Shown one piece after another: positions 34,263-46,500 of a DNA stretch of 64,000 nt (position 1 is its first letter; every line of letters starts with the position of its first letter). The DNA comes from Gari tellinella. Taxonomy: Eukaryota; Mollusca; Bivalvia; Cardiida; Psammobiidae. The position numbers were made by a program, and so were the translations under genes. The stretch is from positions 36,948,356-37,012,355 of the forward strand of contig OV277870.1 of assembly GCA_922989275.2 (NCBI GenBank), read 5' to 3'. Below the pieces are notes generated by a model that was not told where the DNA came from, ran no database searches, and worked only from the letters and a program-made list of their open reading frames with translations.

Positions 34263-34415
34263 AATTAACCCATTACCCCATAGCCTGTGTCTAGTTTTGA
34301 AGACAGCTAGGTGACCACTTTCTTTCAAATGCAATTACTTGAGCTCACTTAACCCATTGCCCTATAGCTTGTTTCTAGTTTTGAAGACAGGAAACAACTA
34401 GAAGCAGTTCTACAC
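34263..34415. mobile_element. Two family A short-arm fragments
   Basis: TTAACCCATTACCCCATAGC at 34266 and TTAACCCATTGCCCTATAGC at about 34349. Neither keeps a hairpin. Confidence 0.65.
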
Positions 34416-34571
34416 TGTATGCATAGGAATAGTCCACATGACTGTGTACAGTTAGATAATATGGAACTATTTTCGATCTTGCCATAATTATGATAGCACC
34501 TGAATTTAGCTTGCCGTCACATGGATTCATTGATGAGACTAGCATAGGACAAAATTTAATGTACACTGTTC

Positions 34572-34824
34572 TTAACCCTTTCCCTCATAGAAGCGACTTT
34601 TAGCGTATTTGATTTATTCCTCCGCTGAAGAAAATAGTTCCAGTTTATACCCTCATGCACAATTGCCATAACAAATATTTATATATAGCCTAGTAGATGG
34701 TAGTGTAAAGCAGGCTGAAAGTAAAGCAGAATGTGCCTTAAGGCACATTCTGCTTTACTTTCAACCTGCTTTAATTGATCATCTGCCTTTAATGTTATAA
34801 ACAGGTTATTTGGTAAAGGGTTAA
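34572..34824. mobile_element. Family A element, full length
   Basis: TTAACCCTTTCCCTCATAG to TTGGTAAAGGGTTAA. Apex GTGCC-TTAA-GGCAC, well paired. Confidence 0.88.
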
Positions 34825-35021
34825 AAGGACAAGTTAACTTGCCCATAGGGTTCAATGGGTAAAGTTCACCTATCAAAATTTTTTTTCGGAATTGAAGTTG
34901 TGTTTTTATTTCACAGTGGGAAGAATGTGGTTCCGAGACTCGGCCTATCTCGGGATTAGCAGTACACCTCAAACCGGTTCTCTCTGATAAGCTAATCTGA
35001 TAAGATGGATTGCCGCACTTT

Positions 35022-35200
35022 AACTCTTTAGATGGTAACGGTAAAACAGAGATTACTTATGCAAACAGTTTGGATCCAGATGAGATGCCAAGTAACTTGG
35101 CGTCTCATCTGGATCCAAATCTGTTTGATACACTTGCCTCTATTTTGTAAATAAGATTCAGAAAGTTTGAATTTTGGAAACAGAAACAGGTGATACTTAT
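35022..35200 (+). mobile_element. B-like TTAA element, right end lost
   Basis: TTAACTCTTTAGATGG and gamma hairpin GATGAGATGCC-AAGTAACTT-GGCGTCTCATC. Confidence 0.75.
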
Positions 35201-35237
35201 TGGTGATTTTAAGATTGCATGTTGTTCTAAGAATTTA

Positions 35238-35461
35238 AGTCTTTGCATGCTAGCAGCGGATACAGTCATGTGCCACAGTGATTACCTTTGCAAACAGTTT
35301 GGATCCTGATGAGACGCCGCATGACACGGCGTCTCATCATGATCCAAACTGTTTGACACTCTGACCCTGTTTTGAAAAGAAAATTTGAAAAATCTAATTT
35401 TAGAACAGTAGCAGACGACAATTGTTGCAGAAGAAACAATTACCCAGCATGCAAAGAGTTC
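35238..35461 (+). mobile_element. Family B element
   Basis: GTCTTTGCATGCTAGCAG to AGCATGCAAAGAGTTCA. Gamma apex GACGCCGC-ATGACAC-GGCGTC. Confidence 0.85.
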
Positions 35462-35664
35462 AGACTGGGTGTTGCTACTGTTTTGAACCATGCTGAACTG
35501 GCTTCCTGGGGTAAACACCATGCATGCAGATCTTGGGCAGATAAAACAACACAAAAAATGCTCGATTTAAAAATAAATCTTATTTGAAAAGTCAATGGAT
35601 GACGTTGTTCAAGTAGTTCAGACGTAATGAAGTTTTAGGAAGTGCAGGCAATCTTGTATTAACT

Positions 35665-36932
35665 CATCGACCCCTGAAACTTCACCCTGTAACCCGATAG
35701 AAGCGCCCTATAGCGTATTTGATTTGATCCTCCACTGAAGAAAATAGTTCCAATTTATACAGTCATGAAAATGTATCATAAAAAATAATTTCTATATACT
35801 AGCAGATGGTAGCTTAAAGCAGGCTGAAAGTAAAGCAAAATGTGCCTTAAGGCATAGAGTAATATAAGAAAAGCAGAAAACTGCTTAAGGGTGTTTCAAT
35901 GTCATGACTTTAAGAAATTTTCAAAGTATATGAAAACACTTTATGATGGTTTTGTATTGAAGAGCTATTTAAGATGAATGAAAAAATAAAAAAGTGTACA
36001 TTTTGGTGAACAACAGTTGGCTCCATGGCCATGTAAAATTTACCCCACCCACTTCCTCTTATTTTGTCCTTTTCAAACAGCCCGCTTCAATAAAATCTAT
36101 TTTAAATGAAAACAAATACGATAATTTGGTTTTGTGTTATTTATTTCCTGTCTATGGTAGTATTTCTTCATACAAAAACCAATTTAAGCAAAAAAAAGGC
36201 ACCAAATGTGAAATTTATAAAGCTCTAAATATCATCGATATGGTACCTTTTTGTAAATTTTGTAAGGGGAGATAACTCTTTTTACTTTAATAACTCAACA
36301 TTTTCAACACTGACCTTTCAATTTCTTTTCATATTTTGAACTGCCTTAGCATTGGCTTTCATTTGGTAGAATATAAGAAAAAGTTTAATACTAGAACTAT
36401 TTCATTTTCAAACTTTTTTACTTTTTTTTCATACAATAAAAAATCTAATAAAATCATGCCCTATAAAAAGCATATTTGTGATATTCGAGGATCCATATTG
36501 TTCAAACCTAGTGCATGCTTTGTCTAATTTTGGTTTCTATATGTGAAAATACCACCATAGACATGAAATCATTAATAAAAACCCAAATTACCATGTTTGT
36601 TTTGTTTTGAAATAGATTTTACTGAAGCTTGTACTCTGAAAGGGTAAAATTTGAGAGAAAAAGTCCAAATTTGACATACCTTTTTCAAATCGCTGTAGCT
36701 AAAAAAAAAGGACACCACCATATATATTTTGTTCCATTTTTTCATTCATCATAAATAGCTCTTCGAAAATAACAATGATAGAAAAAAAGTTTAATACTTT
36801 GAAAAAATCGCTTATGACATTGATACACCCTTAAAGCAGAATGATTTAGATGCATTCTGCTTTACTTCAACCTGTTTCAAGCTGTCATCTGTTTTCAAAA
36901 CTAGAAACAATCTATGGGATAAAGGGCTAAAT
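35665..36932. mobile_element. Family A element interrupted by element H
   Basis: Left part to 35888 has AGAAGCGCC and an alpha arm with a worn insert. Right part 36831-36932 has GCATTCTGCTTTAC and GGGATAAAGGGCTAA. Confidence 0.7.
35889..36830. mobile_element. Element H, copy 1 (TTAA, 942 bp)
   Basis: Flanked by TTAA at 35885-35888 and 36831-36834. Ends GGGTGTTTCAATGTCAT and ATGACATTGATACACCC. Imperfect inverted homology extends about 110 bp inward (AAGAGCTATTTA.GATGAATG). An internal frame beginning near 35994 is similar in both H copies but matches no family I know. GGG ends differ from the CYC ends of families A-D. Confidence 0.85.
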
Positions 36933-37079
36933 TCATTCTTCCATTCTCCTGCATTAAAGAGGCTCGCAACCGGATTAAGCATTAAAAACAGTAATTTGTA
37001 AATATGTGTCAAATGCTTATATAAATGGGTATGATTTAGTTTAGGATCATAAATTCTGTTAAAAAATGCAAAGAAGAAT

Positions 37080-37175
37080 AAGCTCTGGTGGGATTCGAAC
37101 CTGTGACCCTCCATGCGGAGACAAACATGAAAAATAAGGAAACACCTTTACCCACTTGACTATGAGTGCTATCTC
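37080..37175 (-). mobile_element. tRNA-derived SINE-like fragment
   Basis: On the minus strand: CATAGTCAAGTGGGTAAAGG (A-box-like) and GGTTCGAATCCCACC (B box). The spacing is stretched by extra bases, so it will not fold as an intact tRNA. No 3' tail or duplication was found. Confidence 0.5.
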
Positions 37176-37779
37176 TATATATGGTAGCGAATTAACGTAC
37201 TTCACTGGTAGCGATTGATAGTACATTATTAGGCTTGGGTTTATGTCTGAGCCCGTGTAGAGAAGCAACAACAACTATACCGTCTACTAGTCGCTATAGA
37301 AAAATGATGGAAAATATCTAAACAAACTAAGATTCGGTGACGATTCTTGAGACTTTTTTTGGACTGATCATATTTTTTTAGTGTCAGAAGCCAAATAATG
37401 CCACAAATTTGCTTTTATTTGAGTATTTTATTTTATTTTGACAAGTACACCATCCGGTTGAGAGTCCCTTTAAGCAGTCACCTTGCTTTATAAACCTCTC
37501 AATGCTTCTCCTAAGTATAGCCACTGAAACCAGCATGTCAGATCATACTTGAGTTGTAAGTTTTCAGTCAAATTGCTTCGATATTTCAGCAACATGATGG
37601 GGTCAAATTCCAACGTGTCAAACAAACAAACACACACTTCCATCGTAATTGAGATTTAAACTGTTGCATTAAAGGTAACTAGTCAGGAATTTAAGACCTC
37701 TGCAAATATCTTAGATCCATATCAGGCATCACATTATTTTCTCCTGAAGTGTTCTCATGGAGGTGACCAGAGGAATGCT
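37176..37779. other. No gene seen
   Basis: Unique AT-rich DNA apart from a short alpha-like trace near 37470-37495. Confidence 0.4.
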
Positions 37780-38031
37780 TTAACCCTTTCTCCCATAGAA
37801 GCGCCTTTCAGCGCATTCAGTTTATTCCTCCGCTGAAGAAAATAGTTCCAATTTATACAGTCATGAACATGTATCATAAGAAATATTTTCTTTATTCTAG
37901 CAGGTGGAAGCTTAAAGCAGGCTGAAAGTAAAGCAGAATGCACCTTAAGGAGCATTCTGCTTTACTTTCAACCTGCTTCAAGTAGTCACCTATTTTCAAA
38001 ACTAGAAACGGCCTATGGGGGAAAGGGTTAA
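37780..38031. mobile_element. Family A element, full length
   Basis: TTAACCCTTTCTCCCATAG to GGGGGAAAGGGTTAA. Apex GCACC-TTAA-GGAGC. Confidence 0.88.
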
Positions 38032-38079
38032 TTTCTGAACTATAGCAGAGGACATATTTGGATTACAAGACATCAACTT

Positions 38080-38262
38080 TTAGTATGCTAGCGGTGAAAC
38101 CATGATAACCTTTTGCAAAACAGTTTGGATCCTGATGAGACGACGCCAACTGTTTGATACTCAGACCCAGTTTTGAAATGAAATTTTGAAAATCTATCTT
38201 TAGAACAGTAGCAGACGACATGTGTTGCAGAAGAAAACATTACCCAGCATGCAAAGAGTTAA
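38080..38262 (+). mobile_element. Family B element, hairpin collapsed
   Basis: GTATGCTAGCGGTG to AGCATGCAAAGAGTTAA. GATGAGACGACGCCAACTGT shows most of the right arm is gone. Confidence 0.75.
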
Positions 38263-38408
38263 TGTAGCTTTCGAAGGGTTAATATACAAGTATACAAACC
38301 TTTTTCACAGAAAAATAAACTTCCGAGTGACCTGGGTGACCCTACTGATGAGTCAAGCCTTTGGATGCCAGAATTATGACATATAAATTATAAGATCGTA
38401 GATAAAAG

Positions 38409-38607
38409 TTAACTCTTTGCTCGTTAACAACGAATTCTTTAATATCATTGCAAAAGTTTTGATCCATGTGAAACACTGAGTAACTCAACTTCTTATCTGG
38501 ATCCAAACTGTTTGCGATTCAGATCCAAATTTTGTGAAGAAATTTTAGAATAAAATCAAATTGAAACGGTAGCAGATGACAATATTACTTTGATTCCAAA
38601 GAGTTTA
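38409..38607 (+). mobile_element. B-like TTAA element
   Basis: TTAACTCTTTGCTCG to TTCCAAAGAGTTTAA with a worn gamma core (CACTGAGTAACTCAAC). Confidence 0.7.
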
Positions 38608-38639
38608 AACCATTAGAGTGTTGAGCAATACTTGCCTTA

Positions 38640-38712
38640 CATTTGCAAACAGCTGAATTCAGATCAGATGCGATGTTACTCGGCATCAAATCTTGGTTCA
38701 ATCTGTTTATCA
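38640..38712. repeat. Gamma-like hairpin
   Basis: CAAACAGCTGAATTCAGATCA and TCTTGGTTCAATCTGTTT around GATGTTACTCGGCATC. Confidence 0.55.
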
Positions 38713-38931
38713 CTCGTCTTAATGTTTCTTCTGTCAAAATGTACAATATGTAACTTCGAGGAAAAAAAGGCATACGATAATTTTAAGCAGACAATATTGC
38801 AACAATAATATTTCATGCACAGATTTAATTTTAAAATACGGGTATGTACTAAACTGAGCTTGAAATAATGAAATTCATTTGTAGAAATACCGGTTAGTTC
38901 AATTTAAGCTACGGAGGAAACATGGAAAGGG

Positions 38932-39159
38932 ATAACTCTATTAACACCATGAACCTGCTTAAAATATACTCATTACATTTGCAAACAGTGTATACCATGA
39001 TCAGAGCATCTGATCAGGGTCTACACTGTTTGCTTATGTTGAGCAGTATCTATTACACTACCCAGAATTCAAAGTAGACTGGTTCATGTTTTGGTAACTT
39101 AAAACATCCACAAGGAAACCTTATAACTAACAAGAGTCACTCAATGTTGAAAGATTTAA
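38932..39159 (+). mobile_element. Family D element, apex lost
   Basis: TAACTCTATTAACACCATG to CAATGTTGAAAGATTTAA. The beta stem is paired but reduced to ATCAGA-GCA-TCTGAT. Confidence 0.8.
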
Positions 39160-39328
39160 ATAGTATGTTTGTTTATCTGTGAAAGATCTGGTTCTGAGGT
39201 GTCAGTGGGAAGAATTAGGGGGTTGTGACTGATCATGGGAAAAAATACAGGAATTTGGTGAAGTGGTTTATCACCACTTTGTTGTGAAATGGGATAGCCC
39301 CGGTAGTGAAAGTGGTAGTTGTCAAATA

Positions 39329-39533
39329 CAGTAAAACCTCTCTAATATCACCACTAAATAAAGTTAATTATTAGATGTTCAGTGCAGGTGACTGCTTAAA
39401 GCAAGGTGAAAGTAAAACAGAAAGCTCCTGTAGGAGCTTTCTGTATTACTTTCTCCTTGCTTCAAGCTGTCACTTGTCTTTCATATGTTCAACTAGCCAT
39501 CTTTTTAATAGTCGTAATAGAGATGTTTTACTG
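39329..39533. mobile_element. Family E element, 205 bp
   Basis: TA flanks CAGTAAAACCTCTCTAATA and AGTCGTAATAGAGATG..ACTG. Apex AGCTCC-TGTA-GGAGCT. Confidence 0.85.
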
Positions 39534-39590
39534 TAAAGAATTTATCAAAGATCTATTTAGAAAAACATTGGTGACTTATCTTGACTTAAT

Positions 39591-39790
39591 TTAACACTTT
39601 CAGCATTCAATACAGTCAGCTGTTGTTTGGGGAAAATGTTTTCTGCTGGTTTTTCTGAATTTGATCAGTTTACATTTTTCAGAAATGGGATTTGGAATTA
39701 AAAACCGTTTGGATCCAGATCTGAGTCATGACATTTTGTGGATCCAAACAGTTTTCAAATGGTCTTAAATACAGGCATTGAAAGAGTTAA
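39591..39790 (+). mobile_element. B-like TTAA element
   Basis: TTAACACTTTCAGCATTC to GCATTGAAAGAGTTAA. Short gamma core CGTTTGGATCCAGATCTG. Confidence 0.7.
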
Positions 39791-39852
39791 ATTACATCAC
39801 AATACACAATGGCAGTGTTTGTAATTCTCTTCAATACATGTCTATAGTGTTG

Positions 39853-40045
39853 CAGGACTCAAGATAAGGGGAGTATTTAAAAAACTAAACATATTATTTC
39901 TGCATTGAACCCCATGGTGTCACAACTCATTAGAATCGTCTCTTCGAGACGATTCAAATGAGTAGTAACACCATAGGATTTGGTGCTGAAATGTGTGAGA
40001 AAATATTGGATCTGTTCAGTTTACTCCCTCTTATCAGGATTCCTG
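39853..40045 (+). mobile_element. Family F element upstream of the first kazrin exon
   Basis: CAGGACTCAAGATAAGGGG to CTTATCAGGATTCCTG. Delta apex GAATCGTCTC-TTCG-AGACGATTC. It ends 182 bp before the exon. Confidence 0.85.
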
Positions 40046-40227
40046 TGAGTCTACAGTGCAGTGTTAAAAGGAGTGAGAGCAACATTTTCAGTAACAATTT
40101 ACTATGATTGAAAGTTCACACATTTCTATGAGGAATAGGTAATGAAATTAACCCTTTTTCTAGTTTGGAAAGTATTAAAAATTACTCGCATTGTAACAAC
40201 TAACGAATGTTTTATTGTGTTTTTCAG

Positions 40228-40584
40228 CAATCCAGTCGCTTGACTCCTTGAATGACCAGATTGTCCAGTTCATCTTTAGCCCCATCAATACCGGAGATGA
40301 TGATCATGAAAAGGAATTAAAACCATTTGAACAAGAAACACTCAAGTCGTCTGTGGTTCTGATACGTCGTCTTCTACATGACGCTCAGTCCAAGTTCCGC
40401 AAAATGGTGGAAGACAACAAACAGCTTGCTGCAAAGATTGACGGGTCGATCAACGCAGCCAATCAGGAAGTCAGTGCCCTCAGACAGGAGCTTGAGGATA
40501 CAAATAAACGATTATCAGAAATAAGTGACACAGAGACAGTGAAAAAAGACATTCAAATAAATGCAGAAGAAACAGGGCAACAGT
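40228..40584 (+). CDS. KAZN: Kazrin exon a: N-terminal coiled coil
   Basis: Acceptor TTTTTCAG|CA, donor T|GTAAGT. 357 bp; enters with two bases of a codon and leaves with one. Begins AIQSLDSLNDQIVQF in frame, then a helical run ETLKSSVVLIRRLL and RKMVEDNKQLAAKIDGS. The latter matches the region where the short mammalian isoform starts. Heptad-like Leu spacing continues to about residue 105. Translating past the donor enters a repeat, so the longer open frame is not real coding. Confidence 0.92.
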
Positions 40585-43500
40585 GTAAGTATTCTGGTAC
40601 CAGCATGGTTTTAATACTGAGAGTACGGGGACCATCAGTGCAGTCAAACCTGTCTTATGTGACATTCAAGGGGAGTACCGAAAAAGGTCACATAAGGCAG
40701 ATGGTCACATTATGTGACCTGCTTGTTTGCAGCGACTCTCTAACCCCTGGAAAACTGCAATCTTGGCTTAAAGCCATGTTTGCAGTTTTCAGAGGTTATA
40801 GAGTCGTTGCAAACAGTTGCCTTTATTAGCAAAATTAAAATGGAACCTAGTTGGGAGCTGCAAATTATTGTCATTAGTTCTGTAACACAGGTTGGGCACT
40901 ATTAGCAGTTTCAACATATAGGAAAATGTGTTGGAAGAAATTGTAGGGTCTCGTTAGACAGGTAGTCGCTATTAGGAGGCAGTTGCTATGACTGTATCAT
41001 GTAAATCCTTTTCAAACAGTGTAGACTAACCATAAGAATGAAAGGACAAAGGTAACTTCTTTGCTTTAAACTACCAACAGTCCTAATGGCTACCAATTTA
41101 AGTTCTGCTTTTGAATGACCCAGGGCTAAAATTCCTCTATCCTAAAACATTTTTAATGCTTACTACAGTGTAGCTCCATTATATCGCGGAAGTTGGGGTC
41201 CACGAAATGAAATCCGCGATGTGGTCGGATCGCGATATAGCCCAATTCTGAGCTGAACTAAATTCTGTTGTATATTCCATTGCCAAACTCTATTATATCA
41301 ATGTCATGCAATAAACACGGTTTATTGGTTGATTACCTTGTTATTTCTTGTCAAAACAAGTCTTTTTATGCACTGTCATATCTAGCATCAGCGTTTTCAT
41401 GTGTATTATACCAAATGCGTACTTTCGTTTTTGACAACGGCCGCCATTTTGATTTAAATGTGGTGTGTATCAGTAAGATTCAGTTACTCGTGGAAATCAC
41501 ACTTAATGCCTATATCGCGATTAGAAAGCGGATAAAATGAGATTTTCTCGGTTGAATTGTCAAAAAACAACGTACCGCAGTGTACAAAATTGAAAGAACA
41601 ATGAAACCAATTTACAGTTCGCAGGTTAAATTTTATTCATTTCTTGGCCGACATTGTTCGAGTACGTTGTTATCAGGTACGAATCGCAGTTATAATTGTA
41701 AGCGTCTGTTGATGTATCAAAATGTGAATGACTGTGATTTTAATGTCTGTGGTTATCTCTCCACTGTTATTAATGCGGATTAGTCGACTTTGATAGTTAT
41801 TACTCAATCAGGTTAGTTTGCTAATTATTGCTAAATAATGAGGGAAACTCGCGCATGCGCGAGTTCACTCAAGACCTATTGTTTGTTTGTTAGTGCACCT
41901 GTCAATCAACGCAGCGGGATGACACACGCGCAGTCCACAGATGGTGATAATTGACACTGATTACGCAATTATAGCGACCTGTTAAAGGAAGATATAATTA
42001 TGAAAGAAACAGAAATTATCGCTACTCGGCTTTTATTGACTTTTAGTATACATATAGGAAAAAATGGGGTCCAAGCCGCGACCGCGATATATTGGCTTTC
42101 GCGAAATAGCGGACCGCGAAGTAATGGAGCTACACTGTATTTTGCACTCTCCAAAGGGGTTCAATTTTCAGAAATGTTACTGTATTTTGAAAGTATTAGG
42201 GTCACATTCTTGCACACATGTTTAGGCCTCTTCATCACAGTTAACCATGATACTGTTTTAGCAAGTTAGAAAAGAGTTGAAATATTTTGATAAAACTGAA
42301 GATCAAATACACCAAGCACCTGCATTTTCCAATGCATTTATCACATTTATTAGCTGTTTATATCTTGGATTTCTATGTAATAGAAGATAAGCCAATGGGT
42401 TGGCTTTATTGATATGATGTTAGGAAATACGATAAAATAATCGCTAGCCTGGCCCGGATACACTGTGGGAGTATTACATTACTGAACTGTTGAGAAAACC
42501 TCAAATTCCTTCACAATAACAGTCAAACTAGTTTTGTGTTGTTGTCAGGGTAATGTTTGAAATTTCTCTCCAAAATGAAATTTAAATTAGTTCAAACATG
42601 TGATACAGCATAAAAAATGTTAAACAACATTATAGAAAGATGAGGGTTAACATTGGATGCTGTTTAACCTTCCTCCTGCTAATACATGTGGTATTAATTG
42701 ATAACAATGCAGATCAGACAGCTCCTGAAGGAGTTGTCTGATACGAGTCTGCACGATTTTCGTATAAAAACATTTCTGACAGAAATCTGCCCGCTTTCCT
42801 TGGGAAAAAATCCTATGTTCATAGTGGGCAGAGTTTCATATATGAATATTCAGTGTGAGAAGGGTTTCAATATCATCCTCACAAAATGTTTTAAAACTGG
42901 TGAACTAGCCTAGGTCTGCATTGTTTTCACTACCCAAAGGTCCTTTTCTTCTGGCAACGACATTGGTTCTTATGCTACACTACATAAATATAATCTTCTC
43001 ACCACCTGTCGATCCAGTTAACGTTTAATTGACATTGTATGCAAATCTGTTTTTTAACCCTTTGAACCCTAGTCCCGCATATAGACGTCCTTTTTAAACA
43101 GTATACATGTGAAAAGTGCACTTGTTCTATGCAAACAGTGAAGACCCAGATCAGAGGGCTCCTTATGGAGCCCTCTGATCTGGGTCTTCACTGTTTGTTA
43201 TAATGCAAAACAATGACAAAAACAACCCTTAAAAGTCAGAAATGGACTAGACTAAAATGGAAACTGGAATTGTCCATTTGAAGTTTCAGGCAGGAAAGAG
43301 TTAAGGAGACTTTATTGAAACAGACTTGAGAGTACAGTGAAACAAGACTTAAACAAACACTAAAAATGGCTTGGATTTGGTGTTCAGGACAGGTGACTGC
43401 TTAAAGCTAGATGAAAGTATAGCAGAAAGCTCCTTTGGGAGTTTTCTACTTTATTTTCATGTAGATTTTATCTGTCACCTATCCCTAACACCATCAGTGA

Positions 43501-46500
43501 GACTTGTTGTGATAGTCGTAATAGATGTGTTTTATTTTACTGTACAGTAAAACCTCTCTAATACAACCACTAAATTGTGTTAATAATTAGGTAACAAAAG
43601 CAGGTGGCTACTTTTAAAGCAAGGTAACAGTTAAACAGAAAGCTCCTTTAGGGGCTTTCTGTTTTACTGTCAACCTTGCTTTAAGCTGTCACCTGTTTTT
43701 TAATTGATCAATTAAGTGGTCACAATAAAGACGTTTTATTGTATCAATGATTTTAAAAATGCCAGGATTTCCTGTGTTTCTACAGCTGGGGTATCATCTT
43801 GGTTAACTCTTTGCATGCTGGGTATTTTTTTTCGTCTGCAACAATTGTCGTCTGCTATTGTTCTAAAAATAGAATTTTCTAAATTTCATTTCAAAACAGG
43901 GTCAGAATGTCAAACAGTTTGGATCCCGATGAGACGCCGCGTTACTGTTTGCAAAATTAATTATTGTAGCATATATCGGCTACAAGCATGCGAAGAGGTA
44001 AACATTATTCAAGATGAACTTGAAATAAAACAGAAATGGTTTATGACTGAATCAGTTTCATCAGCAACATTATGCACCATTTTATGGCATCTGGTTCTAA
44101 ATTCTTTTAATTCTTTGTACACTAGACTTGAAACTTCATTACTTTTGCAAACAGTTTTGATCCTGGTGAGATATATATCAGGGCATCTCAACAGGTTACA
44201 AAATATTTGACACGCTGAACCTACCTGTACTTCGAAATAAATATTTTCAAAAAAGATAATTTTTAGAACTGCAGCAAATGATCATTCCTTGTTGCAGATG
44301 ACAATATTTAAAAAGTTAATTTTCAAAATGAATTTTGTTCTAGTGCTTTTAAGCTGTACAATTGAGAAATTTGTTGCGACTGTTGCAAATTTTTAGTGAA
44401 AAAGGTTTTGATTTAGATGAGACGCTGCATAATGTTTTATCTGATCGGGATCAAGACTGTTTGCCACTCTGACGCAGTTTTGAAAATTGAGAATTTTTAT
44501 ATATTAGTACAGTAGCAGATTACAGTAATTGTTCCAGACAATAATATTAATTAGCATCTAAAGGGTTAAAAGTAGTCATAGTATATACAGTGCTCCCTCC
44601 CTACAACAGCCCTCTGAACAACGAACATTACGTGGCATCTTATCTGGATTCGAGCTGTTTGAAAATGTAGGCTAATTTCCCTCCCTATAACAACTCCCTC
44701 CGAACAACACACACAATCCTTGTCTCTCTTTTGGTGTTGTTGTAGACAAGGAACACTGAAATACTCACTTGTTATTTGCTGACATTATCTATTTGATTGT
44801 TTTAGTCACACCGAGACAGAAAGCTGATGAAGAGAACGAGTTGATAAGACTTCGAGAAGAAAACCAGCGACTTGAAACAAATGTTCGAACACTAACTCGT
44901 GAAGTGAATGAACTACGTAGTCTTAAAGTTGTGAACAGTGAACATCCAAGTTATGGAGAGTTAAAACTAGATCTCATACAGACAAAACAGGATTTGAACC
45001 GAGCAAAGGATGCCTTAGCAGGTAATTGTTACCCCTTACCCCATAGCCAGGGGCCGTTTCATAAAACTTCGTACGACATAAATGGTCGTAAGTTAAAACT
45101 TTAAAATACATTTAATTTCTGCTTTCTCTATCTAACCCTGTCTTGTGACGTCTCTTTGGAATCGTCTTTTCAAGACGATTCCAAAGAGATGTCACAAGAC
45201 ATGTTTATATGAAGAAATAAATAATAATTGAGACTTTTATAATCTGACTTGCGACAACATTTGTTGTACCAAGTTTTATGAAACGGGCCCCTGTTTCTTA
45301 GAAGTTTTGGAGACAGCGAAATAATATTCACTAACCTGGTCGTTCAGAGGAAGTAATTTAACCCTTTTTTTTGGCGAAATTGTGTCGTCTACTTTAACCC
45401 TTTTACAGCCATTGTATTGTTAGCTCAGCTGAGCACAAAGTGCTCAAGGTGAGCTTTTGTGGTCGGTCTTTGTCCGGCGTCCGTTGTCATGCGTCGTTCG
45501 TCGTGTGTCAACAATTTCTTCAAACATCTTCTTCTTCAAAACTACTGGTCTGATTGCCACCACAGGAATGTTCCTTGGGTCAAGCTCTTTCAAAGTTGTT
45601 CAAAGAATTTGAAACAATGCAGAACTCTGGTTGCCATGGCAACCAAAGTGAAAAAATAAGGAAATCTTAAAAAATCTTCTTGTCTGAAACCACAAGGGCC
45701 AGAGCTTAGATATTTAACACATAGCATCATCTATAGGTCCTCTATCAAAGGTGTTCAAATTTTGCCCCTGGGGTCAAAATTGGCCCGCCCCGGGGGTCAC
45801 CATTTTACATAGAGTTATATAATGAAATGTTCAAACATCTTTTTCTCTAAAACCAATATGACCAGAGCTTTGATATTTGGCATGGTATAACTTCTAGAGG
45901 TATTTGACATATTGTTGAATTGGTTCCGTTCCATTGCATATCTGGGTCACTGGAGCTAAAAATAGATTTTTACCATGAGAACTTAAAAAATCTTCTTGTC
46001 TGAAACCATTGTACACTAAGCTTAGATATTTTGCACATAGCATCGTCTACAGATCCTCTATCAAATCTGTTCAAATTTTGTCCCTGGGGTCAAAATTGGC
46101 CCCGCCCCGGGGATCACAGTTTTACATAGAGTTATTTAGTGAAATGTTCAAACATCTTTTTCTCTGGAACCAATATGACCAGAGCTTTGATATTTGGCAT
46201 GGTATAACTTCTAGAAGTCCTTCACATATTTTGTTGAATTGGTTATGGTCTGTTGCATATCTGGGTCACCGGAGCTAAAAATAGATTTTTTCAATGAAAA
46301 CTTAAAAAATCTTCTTGTCTGAAACCATAGTACACTGAGTTTAGATATTTTGCACATAGCATAGTCTACAGGCCCCTCTATCAAAGTTGTTCAAATTTTG
46401 TCCCTGGGGTCAAAATTGGCTCCGCCCTGGAGGTCACCGTTTTACATAGGGTTACATAGGGAAATGGTCAAATATCTTTTACTCAGAAACCAATATGGCC

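Larger units (their letters stand above)
1..40227. other. 40 kb without a recognised gene; kazrin 5' intron or intergenic
   Basis: The first kazrin exon begins with two bases that complete a codon begun upstream, so at least one earlier exon exists. I could not find it here. No translated segment in this stretch resembles a known protein. The open frames with repeated LDPD or KQVESKAEC strings are translations of gamma and alpha hairpins. Confidence 0.6.
40585..44805 (+). other. Kazrin intron 1 (4.2 kb)
   Basis: Holds a 972-bp TA element, one C, two E, one B and one G copy, and worn gamma hairpins at about 44150-44215 and 44405-44465. At 40640-40830 there are inverted segments (GTCACATAA, AACTGCA..TGCAGTT) that belong to no family above. 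Confidence 0.7.

Noticed and set aside
37080..37175. tRNA gene on the minus strand
   Set aside because: The boxes are too far apart and the arms do not pair as a tRNA.
40585..40829. Extension of kazrin exon a to the stop at 40829
   Set aside because: A strong donor (GTAAGT) occurs at 40585, exon b joins in phase, and the extension resembles no kazrin sequence.
44769..44805. Coding upstream of exon b
   Set aside because: This is the acceptor tract; the residues are hydrophobic noise and exon a joins at 44806.
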